Shown here: positions 27,263 to 35,268 of the stretch, in pieces | How positions within the stretch are numbered: the first letter of the stretch is position 1 | Layout of the letters: every line of letters begins with the position of its first letter | DNA from: Streptosporangium sandarakinum | GTDB taxonomy: Bacteria > Actinomycetota > Actinomycetes > Streptosporangiales > Streptosporangiaceae | Direction of reading: 5' to 3' | DNA length: 64,000 nt | NCBI RefSeq assembly: GCF_013409935.1 | Contig: NZ_JACCCO010000002.1 | Span: 1,426,001 to 1,490,000, forward strand | Translations under genes and position numbers: made by a program | The notes under the pieces: generated by a model | What the model saw: only the letters and a program-made list of their open reading frames with translations | What the model was told of the DNA's origin: nothing | The model's database searches: none

Positions 27263-28543
27263 GTGCACGAACCACTGCGTCACCTCCATCGCCAGGGCAG
27301 GCCCGGCCACGGCAGGCTGCGGAGCGTGCCCGCGCCGGACGTTGCCGCGCTGCTGGCCGAGCTGGAGCGGTCCGAGCCCGGCCACGCCGGGCACGCCCGC
27401 GACGCGATCGACCGGCTCACCGGCGGCGAGCCGCTGGAGACCCTCACCGAGCTGACCGTGTGCGAGTTCCTCTGGTACACGCTGCCGACCCAGATCGCGG
27501 GTGACCGCGGGGCGGTCGCCACGGCGCTGGGCAGGCTGCTGGAGCTGGGCGGCCTCGGCCGCTACGCCGCGCTCTGCTCCTCGCCGCTCACCGCGCGGAT
27601 CCTGCGGACCTACGAGCGGTCCGGCGAGGAGGCCGGGACGGCCGCCTGCCGGCGCGCCCTGGACGCCACCGGCCTGCTCCCGCCCGACCTCCCCGAGCTG
27701 CGGTGGAGCTCGATCATGGGTCCCGAGGAGCTGGGCGCGCACGGCGCCTGCTCGGCCGCGCTGGAGCTGGCCCGCGTCTGCGGGGAGCCGGCCGTGGACT
27801 CGGCCGCCGGGCGCGAGGCGCTGACCCGCCGCTGGCTGACCGAACCCCGCGCCGACCTCGGCGGCGACAGCTGGCTGCACCGGGTCCGGGGTGAGCGGCT
27901 CAACCGCTGGGTGCTGGGCCGGGGCGCCGCCTGGCGCGAGCTCGCCCAGCCCTTCGAGGCGCACCTGCACGCCCCGGTCCCGGCTCCGGCCGGAACATTC
28001 CTCGCCGCGCTGCGGTGGCTGCTGGAGCTGGGCCGCCGCCCCGACGGGATCCCGCTGCCCCAGGACCGCGACCCGGCCCGCCCGGCGCCCGACGGGAGCC
28101 GCTGGAGCGACGGGGAACTGGAGGCGGCCCGTGAGCTGGCCGAGGGACGCATGGGCGCGCTGCGCCGCGCGGGCCGGAGGCTGGTGACCACCCGGGAGGG
28201 GCGGCGCCTGCTCGGCGACCGCGATCTGCTGTGGGAGACGGCGTCCGCCGCGCTGCTGGCCCCCGCTCCCGGGGAGGACGCCTTCCGCGCCTCGGCCCGC
28301 GAGGCGGCGCTGATGCTGCTCGCCGAGGGGGCCCCCGCCGACCGCGACCGCGTCGCCGGGGTGGTCGGCCGCGGGGAGGGACGGGCCAGGGAGGTGGACG
28401 CCGTCCTGGCCGACCTCGCGCGGCGCCTGGCCGCCTTCGGGCTGCGGACCGGCGGGCGGCTGACCCCCGCGGGCCGCTCGGCGGCTCTGGCGGCGCTGCG
28501 CAGCCACGCCCTGCGTCCCCGCACGTACGCCAAGGCGTCATGA
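27263..28543 (+). CDS. Hypothetical protein, helical, unrecognised
   Basis: 426 residues, mostly Ala/Leu/Arg/Glu helices, no signal peptide or membrane segment. The N-terminal part contains LTVCEFLWYTLPTQ and the middle RERLNRWVLG-like and WLLELGRRPDGIPLPQD. The last 50 residues (AAFGLRTGGRLTPAGRSAAL) resemble a winged-helix end. No function is assigned. The GTG start at 27263 has TAGGGT (27250-27255) seven bases before it, so it is probably leaderless. Its stop overlaps the start of the AI-2E transporter gene (ATGA), indicating coupling. Confidence 0.7.
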   Translation: MHEPLRHLHRQGRPGHGRLRSVPAPDVAALLAELERSEPGHAGHARDAIDRLTGGEPLETLTELTVCEFLWYTLPTQIAGDRGAVATALGRLLELGGLGRYAALCSSPLTARILRTYERSGEEAGTAACRRALDATGLLPPDLPELRWSSIMGPEELGAHGACSAALELARVCGEPAVDSAAGREALTRRWLTEPRADLGGDSWLHRVRGERLNRWVLGRGAAWRELAQPFEAHLHAPVPAPAGTFLAALRWLLELGRRPDGIPLPQDRDPARPAPDGSRWSDGELEAARELAEGRMGALRRAGRRLVTTREGRRLLGDRDLLWETASAALLAPAPGEDAFRASAREAALMLLAEGAPADRDRVAGVVGRGEGRAREVDAVLADLARRLAAFGLRTGGRLTPAGRSAALAALRSHALRPRTYAKAS

Positions 28544-29820
28544 CCGCTCCCAGTGCCGCCGGTGGTGGCCATCACCCGTTGAACCCGACTATTCGCCCAA
28601 ACGACGGGCAGGTCCCCTCCGTGTCCGAGCACCACTCCCCCGCCCCCGAGGCCCCAGAAGCCCCCGACCCGGTCGCGGCCGACTCCGCCGACGCGGCCGG
28701 GCCCGCCGAGCCGATCCTCACCTCGGCCGGCCCCCTGCAGCCGCTCGACGCCCCCGAGGACCCGCCGGACCTGCCCTTCGGGCGGCCGGGCCGGTCCATG
28801 CGCAACCACCCGTTCGTGTTCGGCTTCACCGCCGCGCTCGGCGTGCTCACCGCCTGGTGGCTGGTGCAGGCCGTGATGAGCGCCAGCTCGGTGATCATAC
28901 TGATCGTCGTCTCGCTCTTCCTCGCCATCGGCCTGAACCCGGCGGTCGAGGCCCTGCAACGGCGCGGCCTGCCCCGCATGGTGGCGATCACCGCGGTCTT
29001 CCTCTGCGTCACCGCCGTCTTCGTCGCCTTCGGCCTGGCCGTGGTGCCGCCGCTGACCACGCAGTCCACCGACTTCGTGGAGAAGCTCCCGCAGTACGTG
29101 CGGGAGCTGCAGGACAACCCGCTGATCCGCGACCTGGACGAGCGCTTCCAGATCCTGGAGCGGCTCCAGCAGTACGTGACGAGCGGTGACTTCGGCAGCC
29201 AGATGTTCGGCGGCGTGCTCGGCTTCGGCCAGGTGCTCATCGGGGCGGTCTTCAACTCCCTGACCGTGCTGGTCCTGACGCTGTACTTCCTGGGCTCCCT
29301 CAACTCCCTGAAGAAGATGGCCTACCGCCTGGTGCCGCGCTCCCGCCGTACCCGGGCGAGCCTGCTCGGCGACCAGATCATCGCCAGCATCGGCGGCTAC
29401 GTCGCCGGGAACCTCATCATCTCCCTGATCGCCGGGGTGACGACCTTCTTCTTCCTGGTCCTCATGAAGGTCCCCTACGCCCTGGGGCTCTCCCTGATCG
29501 TGGCCCTGACCGACCTGATCCCGATGGTGGGCGCCTTCATCGGCGCGGGGATCGCCTCCCTGGTCGGGTTCTTCGTCTCGCCCACGGTCGGCATCGTCTG
29601 CATCGTCTTCTTCACCATCTACCAGCAGATCGAGAACTACTGGATCGCGCCGAGCGTGATGAAGAGCTCGGTGGACGTCCCACCGCTCGCCACGGTCGTC
29701 GGGGCGCTGCTCGGCGGCGCCCTGCTCGGCGTGGTGGGGGCGCTGCTGGGCATCCCGCTGGTCGCGGCCATCCTGCTCATCATCCGCGAGGTGATCATGC
29801 CCCGCCAGGAACAGGCCTGA
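28540..29820 (+). CDS. AI-2E family transporter (PerM-like)
   Basis: Membrane permease of the AI-2E/PerM family (TqsA-like), with about eight hydrophobic segments from residue 95 on. Typical family stretches are ILIVVSLFLAIGLNPAVEAL, LTDLIPMVGAFIGAG, IYQQIENYWIAPSVMKSSVD and VGALLGGALLGVVGALLGIP. The first 85 residues are a Pro/Ala/Glu-rich disordered cytoplasmic leader. The ATG at 28540 overlaps the preceding stop; GTG 28621 would give a shorter version. Substrate in actinobacteria is unknown; the family name reflects a few members only. Confidence 0.88.
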   Translation: MTAPSAAGGGHHPLNPTIRPNDGQVPSVSEHHSPAPEAPEAPDPVAADSADAAGPAEPILTSAGPLQPLDAPEDPPDLPFGRPGRSMRNHPFVFGFTAALGVLTAWWLVQAVMSASSVIILIVVSLFLAIGLNPAVEALQRRGLPRMVAITAVFLCVTAVFVAFGLAVVPPLTTQSTDFVEKLPQYVRELQDNPLIRDLDERFQILERLQQYVTSGDFGSQMFGGVLGFGQVLIGAVFNSLTVLVLTLYFLGSLNSLKKMAYRLVPRSRRTRASLLGDQIIASIGGYVAGNLIISLIAGVTTFFFLVLMKVPYALGLSLIVALTDLIPMVGAFIGAGIASLVGFFVSPTVGIVCIVFFTIYQQIENYWIAPSVMKSSVDVPPLATVVGALLGGALLGVVGALLGIPLVAAILLIIREVIMPRQEQA

Positions 29821-29843
29821 CCACGACGGGCGCCGCCCGCCCG

Positions 29844-29883
29844 GAGGCCCGGCGGCCCGGGGGGCTCGGGCCGCCGTGGGCCT
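29844..29883. terminator. Hairpin between convergent genes
   Basis: GC-only stem of about 16 bp with a small bulge (GAGGCCCGGCGGCCCG against CGGGCCGCCGTGGGCCTC) between the convergent transporter and oxidoreductase genes. Confidence 0.6.
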
Positions 29884-29889
29884 CGGGCC

Positions 29890-30513
29890 TCATGCCTCCC
29901 GGACGCTGACGGCGGCGCGGCGGGTCCGGGGGGCCTCGACCTCGTCGAGCAGCGCGATCGCGAAGTCCGCGTAGGTGATGCGGCTGGCGGCGTCCCCGTG
30001 CTCGGCGACCCGGTACCGCCCCGTCGGGACGCCGCCGTGGTCGAAGTCGCCCGCGGGCGCGACGTACGCCCAGTCCGGCTCGCACGCCCGCAGCTCGTCG
30101 AGGCCCGCCGCGTGGCCGAGGTAGAAGGCGCGGTACTCGTTCGGGTAGCCGGGCTCGTCCATCAGCGGCACGCCGGACGCGCCGGGCAGGACGGACGCGA
30201 GGCCGACCACCACCAGACGGCCCACCCCCGCCTTCGCCAGGCCGGCCGACAGGGCGCGGGCCGAGGAGGTGAAGAAGTCGTGCGGCGGCACGGCCAGGTC
30301 CGCGGCGGCGCTGATCGCGGCGTCGTGCCCGGCGGCCACCCGCTCGACGCCCGCCTCGTCCACGACGTCGCCCGCCACCACCCGCGCGCCGGTCAGGTCG
30401 CCGTGGCGCGCGGGGTCGCGCACCACGGCGGTGACCCGGTGGCCGCGCCGGAGCCCCTCGGCGACGGCCTGCCGCCCGGCCCTGCCGCCCGCGCCGAAGA
30501 TCACGATGTCCAT
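29890..30513 (-). CDS. NAD(P)-binding protein, NmrA/SDR-atypical type
   Basis: Rossmann-fold protein of the NAD(P)H-binding group. It begins MDIVIFGAGGRAGRQAVAEG, a GxGGRxG dinucleotide loop, then VTAVVRDPARH and VVAGDVVDEAGVERVAAGHDA; VVVGLASVLPG replaces a catalytic SDR triad, so it may be a redox sensor or an isomerase/reductase. 207 residues from ATG 30513. It is divergent from an HxlR-type regulator, a frequent pairing in which HxlR represses a reductase gene in response to electrophiles. Substrate unknown. Confidence 0.8.
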   Translation of the reverse strand: MDIVIFGAGGRAGRQAVAEGLRRGHRVTAVVRDPARHGDLTGARVVAGDVVDEAGVERVAAGHDAAISAAADLAVPPHDFFTSSARALSAGLAKAGVGRLVVVGLASVLPGASGVPLMDEPGYPNEYRAFYLGHAAGLDELRACEPDWAYVAPAGDFDHGGVPTGRYRVAEHGDAASRITYADFAIALLDEVEAPRTRRAAVSVREA

Positions 30514-30615
30514 GGGGGACCGCCTTTCACCGGGGCCGGGTCCCGTGCGCCCGGCCTGCTCGCGGACGCTATCCGCAGCCGCGGTTACCGCCGGGATACC
30601 GGCTATCGTGAGGTC

Positions 30616-31041
30616 ATGAGGGAGCCTCTGCCCGCCGACATGTTCGACGAGCTGTGCCCGTCCCCGCTCAACCCGATCCGGTTCGGCGACAAGTGGGCGG
30701 CGCTCATCATCCGATGCCTCGAAGACGGGCCGCGCCGGTTCTCCGAGCTGCGCGTGCCGCTGCGTCGCGTCACCCCCAAGGTCCTCACCGGGTCGCTGCG
30801 CTCCCTGGAGCGCGGCGGCCTGGTCAGGCGCACCGTCCTCGCCGGCGCCACCCCGCACGTCGAGTACGAGCTGACCCCGCTGGGCCGCAGCATGCTCGTG
30901 CCGCTGGCGGCCGCGTGCGCCTGGACGGAGGAGCACTGGGACGAGCTGATCGACGCCCGCGAGTCGTACGACGACGCCTCCGGGCCGCGGCCCGCGCACG
31001 CCTACGCCCCCGGCCCGGCGGCCGGACGTCCCGGCGGGTGA
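30616..31041 (+). CDS. HxlR-family winged-helix regulator
   Basis: 141-residue regulator with the HxlR core: NPIRFGDKWAALIIRCLEDG, PRRFSELRVPLRRVTPKVLT and GSLRSLERGGLVRRT, then VEYELTPLGRSML. The usual N-terminal sensing cysteine is present as ELCPSPLNP. The divergent NAD(P)-binding gene is its likely target. Upstream at about 30582-30608 three GGNTACCG/GGCTATCG-like units recur with 9-11 bp spacing and could be the operator. The last codons overlap a 60-bp tandem repeat. Confidence 0.86.
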   Translation: MREPLPADMFDELCPSPLNPIRFGDKWAALIIRCLEDGPRRFSELRVPLRRVTPKVLTGSLRSLERGGLVRRTVLAGATPHVEYELTPLGRSMLVPLAAACAWTEEHWDELIDARESYDDASGPRPAHAYAPGPAAGRPGG

Positions 31042-31171
31042 GGCGGGGCCGGCTTCGCGACGCCCGCGCCGCGACCCCTGCCGGGACGTCCGGGCGGGTG
31101 AGGCCAGGCTGATTTCACGACGCCCGCGCCGGGCCCCTGCCGGGGACATTCGGGCGGCTGAGGCGGGGCCG
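31021..31171. repeat. Two and a half tandem copies of a 60-bp unit
   Basis: Units at 31021-31080, 31081-31140 and 31141-31171 share GGACGTCC-GGCGGGTGAGGC and ACGACGCCCGCGCCG. The first unit includes the last codons of the HxlR gene. It lies between convergent genes, upstream of the beta-propeller gene stop; each unit can fold into a short GC hairpin. Confidence 0.85.
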
Positions 31172-31188
31172 CCCGGGCTCCTGAGGGC

Positions 31189-32247
31189 TCAGATGCCGTG
31201 CACGGCGGCGACGGTGAAGGGCGTCTCCGGGGTTCCCTCCCCCATCGGGCCGCCCTTGTCGAACTGCGAGCGGACCACGTAAAGGGTCCCGCGGACCCGT
31301 ACCAGTGTCGTCGGGAGCCGCAGTTCCTCGTCGGCCGCCCGCCGCTCCAGCCGGGCCGAGGAGCCGTTCCGGGAAACCCGCCACCGGCTGATGGCGTCGT
31401 CGGTGTTGTGGACGGCCCAGAGCGTGCCGTCCCGCAGCTCCAGCCCGTCGGCGTGGAGCAGGTCGCCGCCGCGCAGCGCGACCCGGCGGATCGCGCCGGA
31501 GGCGACGTCGAGGCGGTAGAGGTCACCACCGGTCGTGTCCACGACCAGCAGGTACCGCCCGGACGGGCCGGCGACGATCCCGTTCAGGGTGTACGCGCCG
31601 GGCGCGTGGGCGTCGAGGAGATCGCCCAGGTCGAATCGGGGGGTGAGCGCCACGGGTTCGTCTCCCGCGCCGGCCAGTTGCCGGGGCGTGACCCGGTAGA
31701 CCATGGCGCGGGCGCTGTCGGTCAGGTAGGCGCTGCCGTCCGGGGTGACGGCGAGATCGTTGACGAAGCGCGCGCCCTCCTCCGGGACCACGAAGCGGGC
31801 CAGCAGGCGGCGGCTGCGCGTGTCGTACACGGAGACCCCGGTGGTGGAGTCGGTCACCCACAGCCGCCCGAACCGGTCGGCCTTCAGCCCGTTGGCGGTG
31901 TGCCGGCCGTCCGCGCCCGCCGGCAGGAAGATCTGGGCCGTGCGCCGTCCCGGGGTCATCTTGAAGACCGTCCCGTCGGTGAACGACCCGGCGTAGAGGT
32001 CTCCGGTGCGCGGGTCGGCGGCGATGCCCTCCGGGTAGACCCGCTCCCCCGGCAACTCGTACGCGGTGGAGATCCGGAGGCGCGCTCCGGAGGGGGCCGA
32101 CGCGGGCCGGTCGGCCGCGGCGGCCGGGGACGGGCCGGCCGCGGCGGTGGGGGCCGCCTGGGCCGCCGGGGCGCAGGCGAGGGCGGCGGCGAGAACCGCG
32201 GTCGCGACGGTGACGGACCTGCGAGCTCGGAACACGGGCTTCTCCAT
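31189..32247 (-). CDS. Secreted SMP-30/gluconolactonase-like beta-propeller protein
   Basis: 352 residues from ATG 32247. A Sec signal peptide (RRSVTVATAVLAAALACAPAAQA) is followed by an Ala/Pro linker and a six-bladed propeller of about 280 residues with repeats such as YPEGIAADPRTGDLYAGSF, GLKADRFGRLWVTDS and NDLAVTPDGSAYLTDSA. These fit the SMP-30/gluconolaconase/LRE superfamily; the catalytic metal ligands cannot be confirmed. It is divergent from a MarR gene across two palindromes, so it is probably under that regulator's control. Confidence 0.8.
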   Translation of the reverse strand: MEKPVFRARRSVTVATAVLAAALACAPAAQAAPTAAAGPSPAAAADRPASAPSGARLRISTAYELPGERVYPEGIAADPRTGDLYAGSFTDGTVFKMTPGRRTAQIFLPAGADGRHTANGLKADRFGRLWVTDSTTGVSVYDTRSRRLLARFVVPEEGARFVNDLAVTPDGSAYLTDSARAMVYRVTPRQLAGAGDEPVALTPRFDLGDLLDAHAPGAYTLNGIVAGPSGRYLLVVDTTGGDLYRLDVASGAIRRVALRGGDLLHADGLELRDGTLWAVHNTDDAISRWRVSRNGSSARLERRAADEELRLPTTLVRVRGTLYVVRSQFDKGGPMGEGTPETPFTVAAVHGI

Positions 32248-32264
32248 TCGACCGCTCAAGGTAC

Positions 32265-32312
32265 TTAGATGTCTATCTCCAAATCGACCTCTAACGATAA
32301 TTAGAACTCTAA
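32265..32312. promoter_or_regulatory. Two MarR-type palindromes
   Basis: TTAGATGTCTAT (32265-32276, one mismatch) and TTAGAACTCTAA (32301-32312, perfect) lie 36 bp apart between the propeller gene and the divergent MarR gene. The stretch is AT-rich against its surroundings, as expected for overlapping promoters and operators. Confidence 0.65.
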
Positions 32313-32355
32313 TGATCGTCAATCCGCGAATCCTCCAGGCCGTTAACATGCGGGA

Positions 32356-32817
32356 ATGACCTCGATGCCGGTTCCGGAGCGCCTGGGATCCCACCTCAAG
32401 CGGGCGGCGCAGGCGCTCACCGCGGCCAAGCAGTCCGCACTGAAGCCGGCCCACCTGACGGTGTCGCAGTACGCGGCGTTGCTGCACCTGTCGCGGAACC
32501 CCGGGATCTCGGCCGCCGCGCTCGCCCGGGCGTGCGCGGTCACCCCGCCGACCATGAACACCGTGCTCAAGAACCTCCAGGAGAACGGCCTGATCGAGCG
32601 CACCCCGCACGAGTGGCACCGGAACATCCTGGAGACCCGGCTCACCGAGAAGGGCGAGCGGGTGCTGGCCGACGGGGACGCCCGCGCGGTGCGGGTCGAG
32701 CGGGGACTCGCCGCCGAGTTCAGCCCGGAGGAGCGGGAGACGCTGGTCGCCCTGCTGGGCCGCTGCATCGAGTTCCTCCAGTCGGCCCGCTCCGACCAGC
32801 CGGGCGAGCGCGGCTGA
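32356..32817 (+). CDS. MarR-family regulator
   Basis: 153 residues. Winged helix with HLTVSQYAALLHLSRNPGIS, the recognition helix region ACAVTPPTMNTVLKNLQENG and wing IERTPHEWHRNILETRLTEKG. Dimerisation helices flank it. It is divergent from the secreted beta-propeller gene with two TTAGA-N2-TCTAA type palindromes between; it probably controls that gene and itself. Ligand unknown. ATG 32356 is used; a second ATG three codons on is possible. Confidence 0.88.
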   Translation: MTSMPVPERLGSHLKRAAQALTAAKQSALKPAHLTVSQYAALLHLSRNPGISAAALARACAVTPPTMNTVLKNLQENGLIERTPHEWHRNILETRLTEKGERVLADGDARAVRVERGLAAEFSPEERETLVALLGRCIEFLQSARSDQPGERG

Positions 32818-32826
32818 CAGGACGGA

Positions 32827-32903
32827 CCCGGCCGTTCCGGCCCCCACGCCGGGACGGCCGGGCGAGACGGGTCCCCGGCCGGCGGGACCATCCGTCCCGC
32901 CGG
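32827..32903. terminator. Two successive hairpins between convergent genes
   Basis: The first pairs CCCGGCCGTTCCGG (from 32827) with CCGGGACGGCCGGG; the second pairs CCGGCGGGA (32879-32887) with TCCCGCCGG (32895-32903). They separate the MarR gene from the convergent DoxX gene. Confidence 0.7.
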
Positions 32904-32926
32904 GCGCCCCGGAGAGGGCGGGGACC

Positions 32927-33442
32927 TCAGAGCGCCGGGGACGCGCCGCCCACGGGGGCCGTACGGGCGGCACGCCTCTCCAGGACGCCCGCGGCCCAGA
33001 GCGCCACGCCGATGTAGAGGATCTGCTCGGGGACGCGCTGCCACAGCGGCGTCGCCGGCTCTCCGCCGAGGGTCGTCCCGGCCAGCGCGGCGTGGACGTT
33101 GGCCGGGAGCATGAGCACGAACAGCAGTGCCAGGCAGATCCCGGCCGCCCGCCGGGTGACCGGCAGCGCGAGACCCACCGCCCCGGCCAGCTCCAGGACG
33201 CCGGTCAGGTAGACCACGAAGGCCGGGAACGGGACGAACGGCGGGACCATCGCCACCATGTCGGCGTGGTTCGGCATGAAGGTCACGCCCGGCGGGACGA
33301 AGTGGGCACTGGCCGTCATCACCAGCATGACGGCCAGGCCGTGCGCGGCGCCCACCCGCCAGGTGGCGAAACGGTCCAGGTGGAGCACCGCGCCCAGCAG
33401 GCGGAAGACCAGCGTGGCCACGATGAGGACGATCAACGTCAT
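32927..33442 (-). CDS. DoxX-family membrane protein
   Basis: 171 residues with four hydrophobic segments. Recognisable DoxX features: FRLLGAVLHLDRFATWRVG-like N-terminus, SAHFVPPGVTFMPNHADMVA, FVVYLTGVLELAGAVGLALP and LALLFVLMLPANVHAAL. The role is undefined; DoxX-like proteins often accompany stress regulators. ATG 33442 follows AAAGGAGCGAGTCTC. Two dyads (33457-33477, 33483-33497) overlap its promoter. Confidence 0.85.
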   Translation of the reverse strand: MTLIVLIVATLVFRLLGAVLHLDRFATWRVGAAHGLAVMLVMTASAHFVPPGVTFMPNHADMVAMVPPFVPFPAFVVYLTGVLELAGAVGLALPVTRRAAGICLALLFVLMLPANVHAALAGTTLGGEPATPLWQRVPEQILYIGVALWAAGVLERRAARTAPVGGASPAL

Positions 33443-33456
33443 GAGACTCGCTCCTT

Positions 33457-33497
33457 TTGGATAGTTACAGTATCCAATTATGGATAGTTTTACTATC
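33457..33497. promoter_or_regulatory. Two dyads upstream of the DoxX gene
   Basis: TTGGATA-N7-TATCCAA (33457-33477) and GATAGT-TTT-ACTATC (33483-33497) share TGGATAGTT and lie in the same orientation about 23 bp apart, directly upstream of the DoxX ribosome site. They look like paired operator sites; the regulator is not necessarily the adjacent TetR, whose own palindrome is different. Confidence 0.6.
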
Positions 33498-33540
33498 TAA
33501 TGGAAGTCCCGGCGGACGGGATCTCCCGCGGAGATATACA

Positions 33541-33554
33541 AACGATCGGTCGTT
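33541..33554. promoter_or_regulatory. TetR-type palindrome AACGA-N4-TCGTT
   Basis: AACGATCGGTCGTT is a perfect 14-bp palindrome of a kind often bound by TetR repressors. It starts 31 bases before the TetR gene at 33572, so autoregulation is likely. Confidence 0.65.
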
Positions 33555-33571
33555 AATGTAGTTTGGCGCCC

Positions 33572-34204
33572 ATGACACACGACGGCCGACGGCTGCGCGG
33601 GTCACGCAGCCGGGAGGCGATCCTGGAGCGGACGGTGAGCCTGGCCTCCGTCGAGGGACTGGACGGGCTCTCCCTGGGACGGCTGGCGGCTGCGACCGGC
33701 ACCAGCAAGTCCGGATTCTTCGCCCACTGGCGCGACAAGGAGCAACTCCAGCTCGACGCCGTCGAATGGGCCGCCCGCCAGTGGACCGAGTTGGTGGTGG
33801 CGCCCGCCCTGCGGGCCCCCGCCGGTGTGCGGCGGCTGTTCGCGCTGCACGAGGCGCGGCTGAAGTTCTACAGCGACGGCGTGCTGCCCGGCGGATGCTT
33901 CTTCTTCGCCGTGCATGCCGAGTTCGACGACCGCCCCGGGCCGGTGCACGACCGCATCGCGCGGGCCATGCGCGATTGGCTGAAGTTCGTCCGGCGGCAG
34001 GTGGACGAGGCCGTGGCGCTGGGCGAACTGGCCGGGAGCACGGACCCTGCCCAGCTCGCGTACGAGATCGACGCGCTCGGCGAGATGGTCGTCCCGCACT
34101 CCCGCCTGCACGAAGGACAGGCCGTGTTCGCCCACGCCCGCCGCGCCGTACTGCAACGCCTGCGCGCGCTCTGCCCGCATCCCGATCTTCTCCCGGAGGA
34201 CTGA
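33572..34204 (+). CDS. TetR/AcrR-family regulator
   Basis: 210 residues. Helix-turn-helix: SREAILERTVSLASVEGLDG, LSLGRLAAATGTSKSGFFAH, WRDKEQLQLDAVEWA. The C-terminal domain has GCFFFAVHAEFDDRPGPV, typical of the TetR_C group of regulators near thioesterase or oxidoreductase genes. ATG 33572 is preferred to TTG 33563. The next gene, a thioesterase, begins two bases after its stop, so they form an operon, probably self-repressed through the palindrome at 33541. Confidence 0.87.
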   Translation: MTHDGRRLRGSRSREAILERTVSLASVEGLDGLSLGRLAAATGTSKSGFFAHWRDKEQLQLDAVEWAARQWTELVVAPALRAPAGVRRLFALHEARLKFYSDGVLPGGCFFFAVHAEFDDRPGPVHDRIARAMRDWLKFVRRQVDEAVALGELAGSTDPAQLAYEIDALGEMVVPHSRLHEGQAVFAHARRAVLQRLRALCPHPDLLPED

Positions 34205-34206
34205 CC

Positions 34207-34647
34207 ATGACTGAAGACGGTGTTTTCGAACCGGTCCAGGTGCATTTCGATGATCTCGACGCCATGGGGCTGCTGCACAACTCCCGGTACGCCCTGCTCG
34301 TCGAGCGGGCGGTCGGCACGTACTGGCAGCGCCTGGGCTGGGCGGCGGACCCGGCCCGGTCGGTGTTCAAGGACGTGTTCCTGGCCGTGCGCGAGTTCAA
34401 GGTGACCTACCACGTCCCCATCGCCGGGGCCGGTGAGCCCGTGGTGCAGTTCTGGATCGAGCGCCTGGGCCGCACCAGCAACATGTACGGCTTCCGCGTG
34501 CTGTCGCCCGACCGCGCGGTGGTGCACGCCGACGGCTACCGCGTCAACGTCAACCTGGACCCGGCCACGCTGCGGCCGACGCCGCTCAGCGACGAGCTGC
34601 GCGCCGCCGCCGAACCCCTGCTCCGCCGTACGGCGGCGGCGTGCTGA
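34207..34647 (+). CDS. Acyl-CoA thioesterase, 4HBT/YbgC-like hotdog fold
   Basis: 146 residues with the 4-hydroxybenzoyl-CoA thioesterase signature: VHFDDLDAMGLLHNSRYALL (active-site Asp and HNxxY), FKVTYHVPI, then NMYGFRVLSPDRAVVHADGY. It hydrolyses an acyl-CoA thioester in the cytoplasm; chain length is unknown. Two bases after the TetR stop and overlapping the next start (GTG 34641 inside its last codons), so the three genes are cotranslated. Confidence 0.86.
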   Translation: MTEDGVFEPVQVHFDDLDAMGLLHNSRYALLVERAVGTYWQRLGWAADPARSVFKDVFLAVREFKVTYHVPIAGAGEPVVQFWIERLGRTSNMYGFRVLSPDRAVVHADGYRVNVNLDPATLRPTPLSDELRAAAEPLLRRTAAAC

Positions 34648-35042
34648 GGACCCGCTGGATCGCCGGTCCGGCGGCCGGCCACCCGGGCCCGCTGGTGGCC
34701 GCGCTGACGGACTACCGGACGAACCGGCTCCTCGACCTGCCCGGGATCGCCCGGCACGGCCTCTCGCTGAGCCGCCTGTGGCCGACCCTGCCGGGCGCGG
34801 TGGGCATGTGGCTGTGGGCGGACCTTCCCGGACGCCGGGTCGGTTCGCTGTCGGTGTGGCGCGAGGAGGACGATCTCCAGGCGTTCGTACGGCTGCGCGC
34901 ACACATGCGGATCATGCGTGAGTACCGCCACCGGGGCGTGCTCCGCTCCCGTACCTGGCAGATCGACGGCCTGGACCAGGTCGTCCCGCCGGGTCCGGCT
35001 ATGCCGCCTCGGCGGCCTGCCCGGCCCCGCGCAGGACACTAG
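34641..35042 (+). CDS. Small monooxygenase-like (ABM/CrtA-fold) protein, tentative
   Basis: 133 residues. The central part RLWPTLPGAVGMWLWADLPG and SLSVWREEDDLQAFVRLRAH with HMRIMREYRHRG resembles spheroidene-monooxygenase-like and ferredoxin-like (antibiotic biosynthesis monooxygenase) small proteins, in which a Trp and His line the pocket. The C-terminus is Pro/Arg-rich. GTG 34641 overlaps the thioesterase stop, so it belongs to the TetR operon. The call rests on pattern recognition and is uncertain. Confidence 0.6.
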   Translation: MLRTRWIAGPAAGHPGPLVAALTDYRTNRLLDLPGIARHGLSLSRLWPTLPGAVGMWLWADLPGRRVGSLSVWREEDDLQAFVRLRAHMRIMREYRHRGVLRSRTWQIDGLDQVVPPGPAMPPRRPARPRAGH

Positions 35043-35268
35043 AGCGCCGCTGACCGGCCAGGAGGTGCCCGGCCCCGATGACGAGCACGATGGGCCAGTC
35101 GATGATCTCCAGGGCTCCCAGCGCGCCCAGCACCGCGTAGAAAGCGAGGTGCTCCGGAGGCGGAAGGTTCACCTTGCCGATCACCGGCACGGTGACGTGC
35201 AAATCCTGGAGCTTGCCGAGTCCGCCGCCCCGCTTGCCGGGCGCAGCCGATGTGGATCTCGCCGCCAT
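34999..35268 (-). CDS. Small membrane protein, unknown function
   Basis: 89 residues from ATG 35268 with GGAGG five bases upstream. N-terminus rich in Ala/Ser/Gly/Lys, then LPPPEHLAFYAVLGALGALE and IDWPIVLVIGAGHLLAGQRR giving two short hydrophobic helices. Its 3' end overlaps the convergent upstream gene by 44 bases. No known family is recognised. Confidence 0.62.
   Translation of the reverse strand: MAARSTSAAPGKRGGGLGKLQDLHVTVPVIGKVNLPPPEHLAFYAVLGALGALEIIDWPIVLVIGAGHLLAGQRRSSVLRGAGQAAEAA

Noticed and set aside
27263-28543. Regulator call for the unrecognised protein
   Set aside because: Only a weak winged-helix-like end is seen; not enough to name a function.
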